From contig NZ_CAKLPY010000002.1 of the NCBI RefSeq assembly GCF_923079645.1, forward strand, positions 558,001 through 622,000: 64,000 nt of DNA, read 5' to 3'. The stretch's first letter is position 1. Every line of letters begins with the position of its first letter. Made by a program: the position numbers and the translations under genes. The stretch comes from Emticicia aquatica. Lineage in GTDB: Bacteria > Bacteroidota > Bacteroidia > Cytophagales > Spirosomataceae. The notes beneath the pieces were generated by a model. The model saw only the letters and a program-made list of their open reading frames with translations, made no database searches and was not told the origin of the DNA. Shown here one piece after another: positions 62,522 through 64,000 of the stretch.

Positions 62522-63706
62522 ATGCTTTCTCTCTATCGTAACGCTTTTGGTGGACTTTCTCGACAAGTTTGGTTGTTGGCTTTAGTGATGCTTATCAATC
62601 GAAGCGGTACAATGGTGATTGCTTTTCTAACACTATACCTGACTCAAAAACTACATTTTAGCATTATTGATGCTGGTTTTGTGATGGTTATTTATGGAAT
62701 AGGTTCAATTTGTGGGACTTTTTCGGGCGGAAAATTAACCGATAAAATTGGCTATTATCCTGTACAACTATGGAGTTTATTTTTGGGAGGAATTGTTTTT
62801 TTAATGCTCGTTCATGTACAAAATTATTACCTTTTTTGTGCATTAGTTTTCTTTTTGAGTGCTTTGGGAGAAGCATATCGTCCAGCAAATACTGCATCAA
62901 TTGCTGATTTTAGTACACCTGAAACTTTCACCCGCTCGGTTTCTCTTATTCGTTTGGCAATAAATATTGGTTGGTCTATTGGCCCAGCTATTGGTGGATT
63001 TTTAGCATCACGAGATTATACGTTGCTTTTTTGGGCAGATGGCCTAACAAATATCGGAGCGGCTATTTTGGTCTTTTCTTTTTTACGAACAACTCGCCGA
63101 CCAAAAACTGATAGCCAAGCAATTAAACCCATCATAAATCCAAAAGACTCTGCTTTTCGTGACCGAAAATATTTGTTTTTTTTATTGCTTACAACCATGT
63201 ATGCCATTGCTTTTTTTCAACTTTTCACGATTGGCCCATTGTTTTACAAGCAAGTTTGTCAATTATCCGAAATTCAGATTGGGTATATTTTAGGACTGAA
63301 CGGCTTGGGAGTTGCATTGATTGAAATGGTATTAGTTTATAAAATTGAGGGAAAATTTGAAAAGCTTTACTTGATAAGTTTTGGTGTTGCTTTGGTGGTA
63401 ATCAATTATATCATTTTCTTATTTACACACAATTACGCTTGGCTGATTGTTGGAATTATTTTTGCCACATTCTCCGAAATTTTTGCAATGCCATTTATGA
63501 ATGCTTTCAGCATCGAACGCTCAAAACCACATAATCGAGGACAATATTCTGGACTACACGCCATGACTTGGTCGGTAGCACAAATTTCTGCCCCATTGGT
63601 TGGCACACAAACCATTGCCTATTTTGGCTTTGATGCACTTTGGTACATTCTCGGTTCTTTTGGACTTATTTCAGCATTTGGTTTTATTTGGCTGAAAAGA
63701 ATTTAA
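62522..63706 (+). CDS. Major facilitator superfamily transporter
   Basis: 394 residues, 12 membrane helices. The inter-helix 2-3 motif reads GTFSGGKLTDKIGYYPVQLW (about 70-88), the usual GxxxDRxGR-like signature. YRPANTASIADFSTPETF and RLAINIGWSIGPAIGGFLA place it with drug or peptide exporters of the MFS. A charged central loop (TRRPKTDSQAIKPIINPKD) separates the two halves. The substrate is unknown. It is divergent from the thiolase gene and probably shares its control. Confidence 0.9.
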   Translation: MLSLYRNAFGGLSRQVWLLALVMLINRSGTMVIAFLTLYLTQKLHFSIIDAGFVMVIYGIGSICGTFSGGKLTDKIGYYPVQLWSLFLGGIVFLMLVHVQNYYLFCALVFFLSALGEAYRPANTASIADFSTPETFTRSVSLIRLAINIGWSIGPAIGGFLASRDYTLLFWADGLTNIGAAILVFSFLRTTRRPKTDSQAIKPIINPKDSAFRDRKYLFFLLLTTMYAIAFFQLFTIGPLFYKQVCQLSEIQIGYILGLNGLGVALIEMVLVYKIEGKFEKLYLISFGVALVVINYIIFLFTHNYAWLIVGIIFATFSEIFAMPFMNAFSIERSKPHNRGQYSGLHAMTWSVAQISAPLVGTQTIAYFGFDALWYILGSFGLISAFGFIWLKRI

Positions 63707-63758
63707 GTCCTTCTAAAGTACCTTGAAAACCCATTTTTGGTATTTTCCACACCTCAAT

Positions 63759-63806
63759 CAATTTCATCAAAAATTTGATTCTTTTCTCAAATTTTTGATG
63801 AAATTG
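63759..63806 (+). terminator. Probable terminator of the MFS gene
   Basis: 20-bp perfect stem (63759-63778 with 63787-63806) around TTCTTTTC, 52 bases after the stop. The run that follows is A- then T-rich, so strength is uncertain. Confidence 0.7.
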
Positions 63807-64000
63807 AAAAATTATTTTCTACTTTTAGTTCATAATGTGGCAGATACTCTAACGCTACCACTTAATCACTTTTTATTAAACTTTACACTTCAACCCTAAC
63901 TTACATTGATATTCTTGCTAAGAAAATGGTGAGGCTTGAAGTGGATTTTTAAAACATGATTCGTTAATAAATCCAACTCTTTTAAGCAGTATTTTATGTT
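63807..64000. other. Terminal intergenic sequence
   Basis: 194 AT-rich bases up to the end of the window. No start of a gene, RNA gene or strong repeat is seen. CACTTCAA (near 63888) and TTGAAGTG (near 63938) are complementary but far apart. Confidence 0.35.

Noticed and set aside
1-64000. CRISPR array, prophage, insertion sequence or integrase
   Set aside because: No regularly spaced repeats, no transposase or integrase motifs and no terminal inverted repeats were found; gene content is core-like throughout.

Overview
The window is chromosomal DNA from an AT-rich member of the Bacteroidota, most likely an aerobic Cytophagales bacterium of the Spirosomataceae/Emticicia kind. Three things point there: a gliding/type IX secretion set (porP/sprF and gldK, gldL, gldM, gldN), Bacteroidota-only families (DUF4271 beside hemD, LruC-domain lipoproteins), and promoters of the Bacteroidota type (TTG, 19-21 bases, TANNTTTG). 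The genus is a guess. Nearly all genes are housekeeping or envelope genes. I see no prophage, insertion sequence, CRISPR array or defence island.

Layout. 1-4.3 kb: the end of pssA, two unassigned genes, glyA, and a small exported protein. 4.7-13.9 kb (minus strand): sucD, a DUF4271 membrane protein, hemD, porP/sprF and gldKLMN. Terminators after sucD, hemD and gldN split this block into separate transcripts. 14.6-18.9 kb: two tandem LruC-domain lipoproteins behind a long gene-free leader. 19-25.7 kb: a complete tripartite RND efflux operon led by a TetR regulator. 26.1-33.9 kb: pyrD, a YceI protein, a divergent SDR, the tRNA-Trp/secE/nusG unit, tyrS, an outer-membrane barrel, queA and a DUF1648-like membrane protein. 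34.1-38.1 kb: an overlapping pair of unassigned lipoproteins followed by a PduO-type cobalamin adenosyltransferase. 38.2-42.9 kb: purH, a small cytochrome-like lipoprotein, a Gfo/Idh/MocA oxidoreductase and a GntR/UTRA regulator. 43-48.2 kb: deoC, two amino-acid permeases and a DnaQ-like exonuclease. 48.4-53.2 kb: a MATE exporter, a CHRD lipoprotein, an MsbA-like ABC exporter with recX, and a lipocalin-like lipoprotein. 53.4-58.3 kb: a five-gene operon of adaptor, MacB-type permease, ATPase, LytS-type kinase and LytTR regulator. 58.3-63.7 kb: a solitary nuoH, asnS, a thiolase and a divergent MFS transporter.

The most interesting signals are regulatory. Two identical operator-promoter units (TTGTCTATACAA over the -33 element, same spacing to TATATTTG) lie before deoC and before the gntR-oxidoreductase pair. 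This defines a small GntR regulon, and one unit starts a leader that contains its own terminator hairpin. The MATE leader has a terminator-like hairpin and two further hairpins that can be replaced by a competing long-range pairing, as in a riboswitch or attenuator. The tyrS leader also folds into three hairpins. The thiolase and MFS genes share overlapping divergent promoters with a palindrome at the thiolase start site. All of these were found by reading the sequence; no database search or folding program was run.
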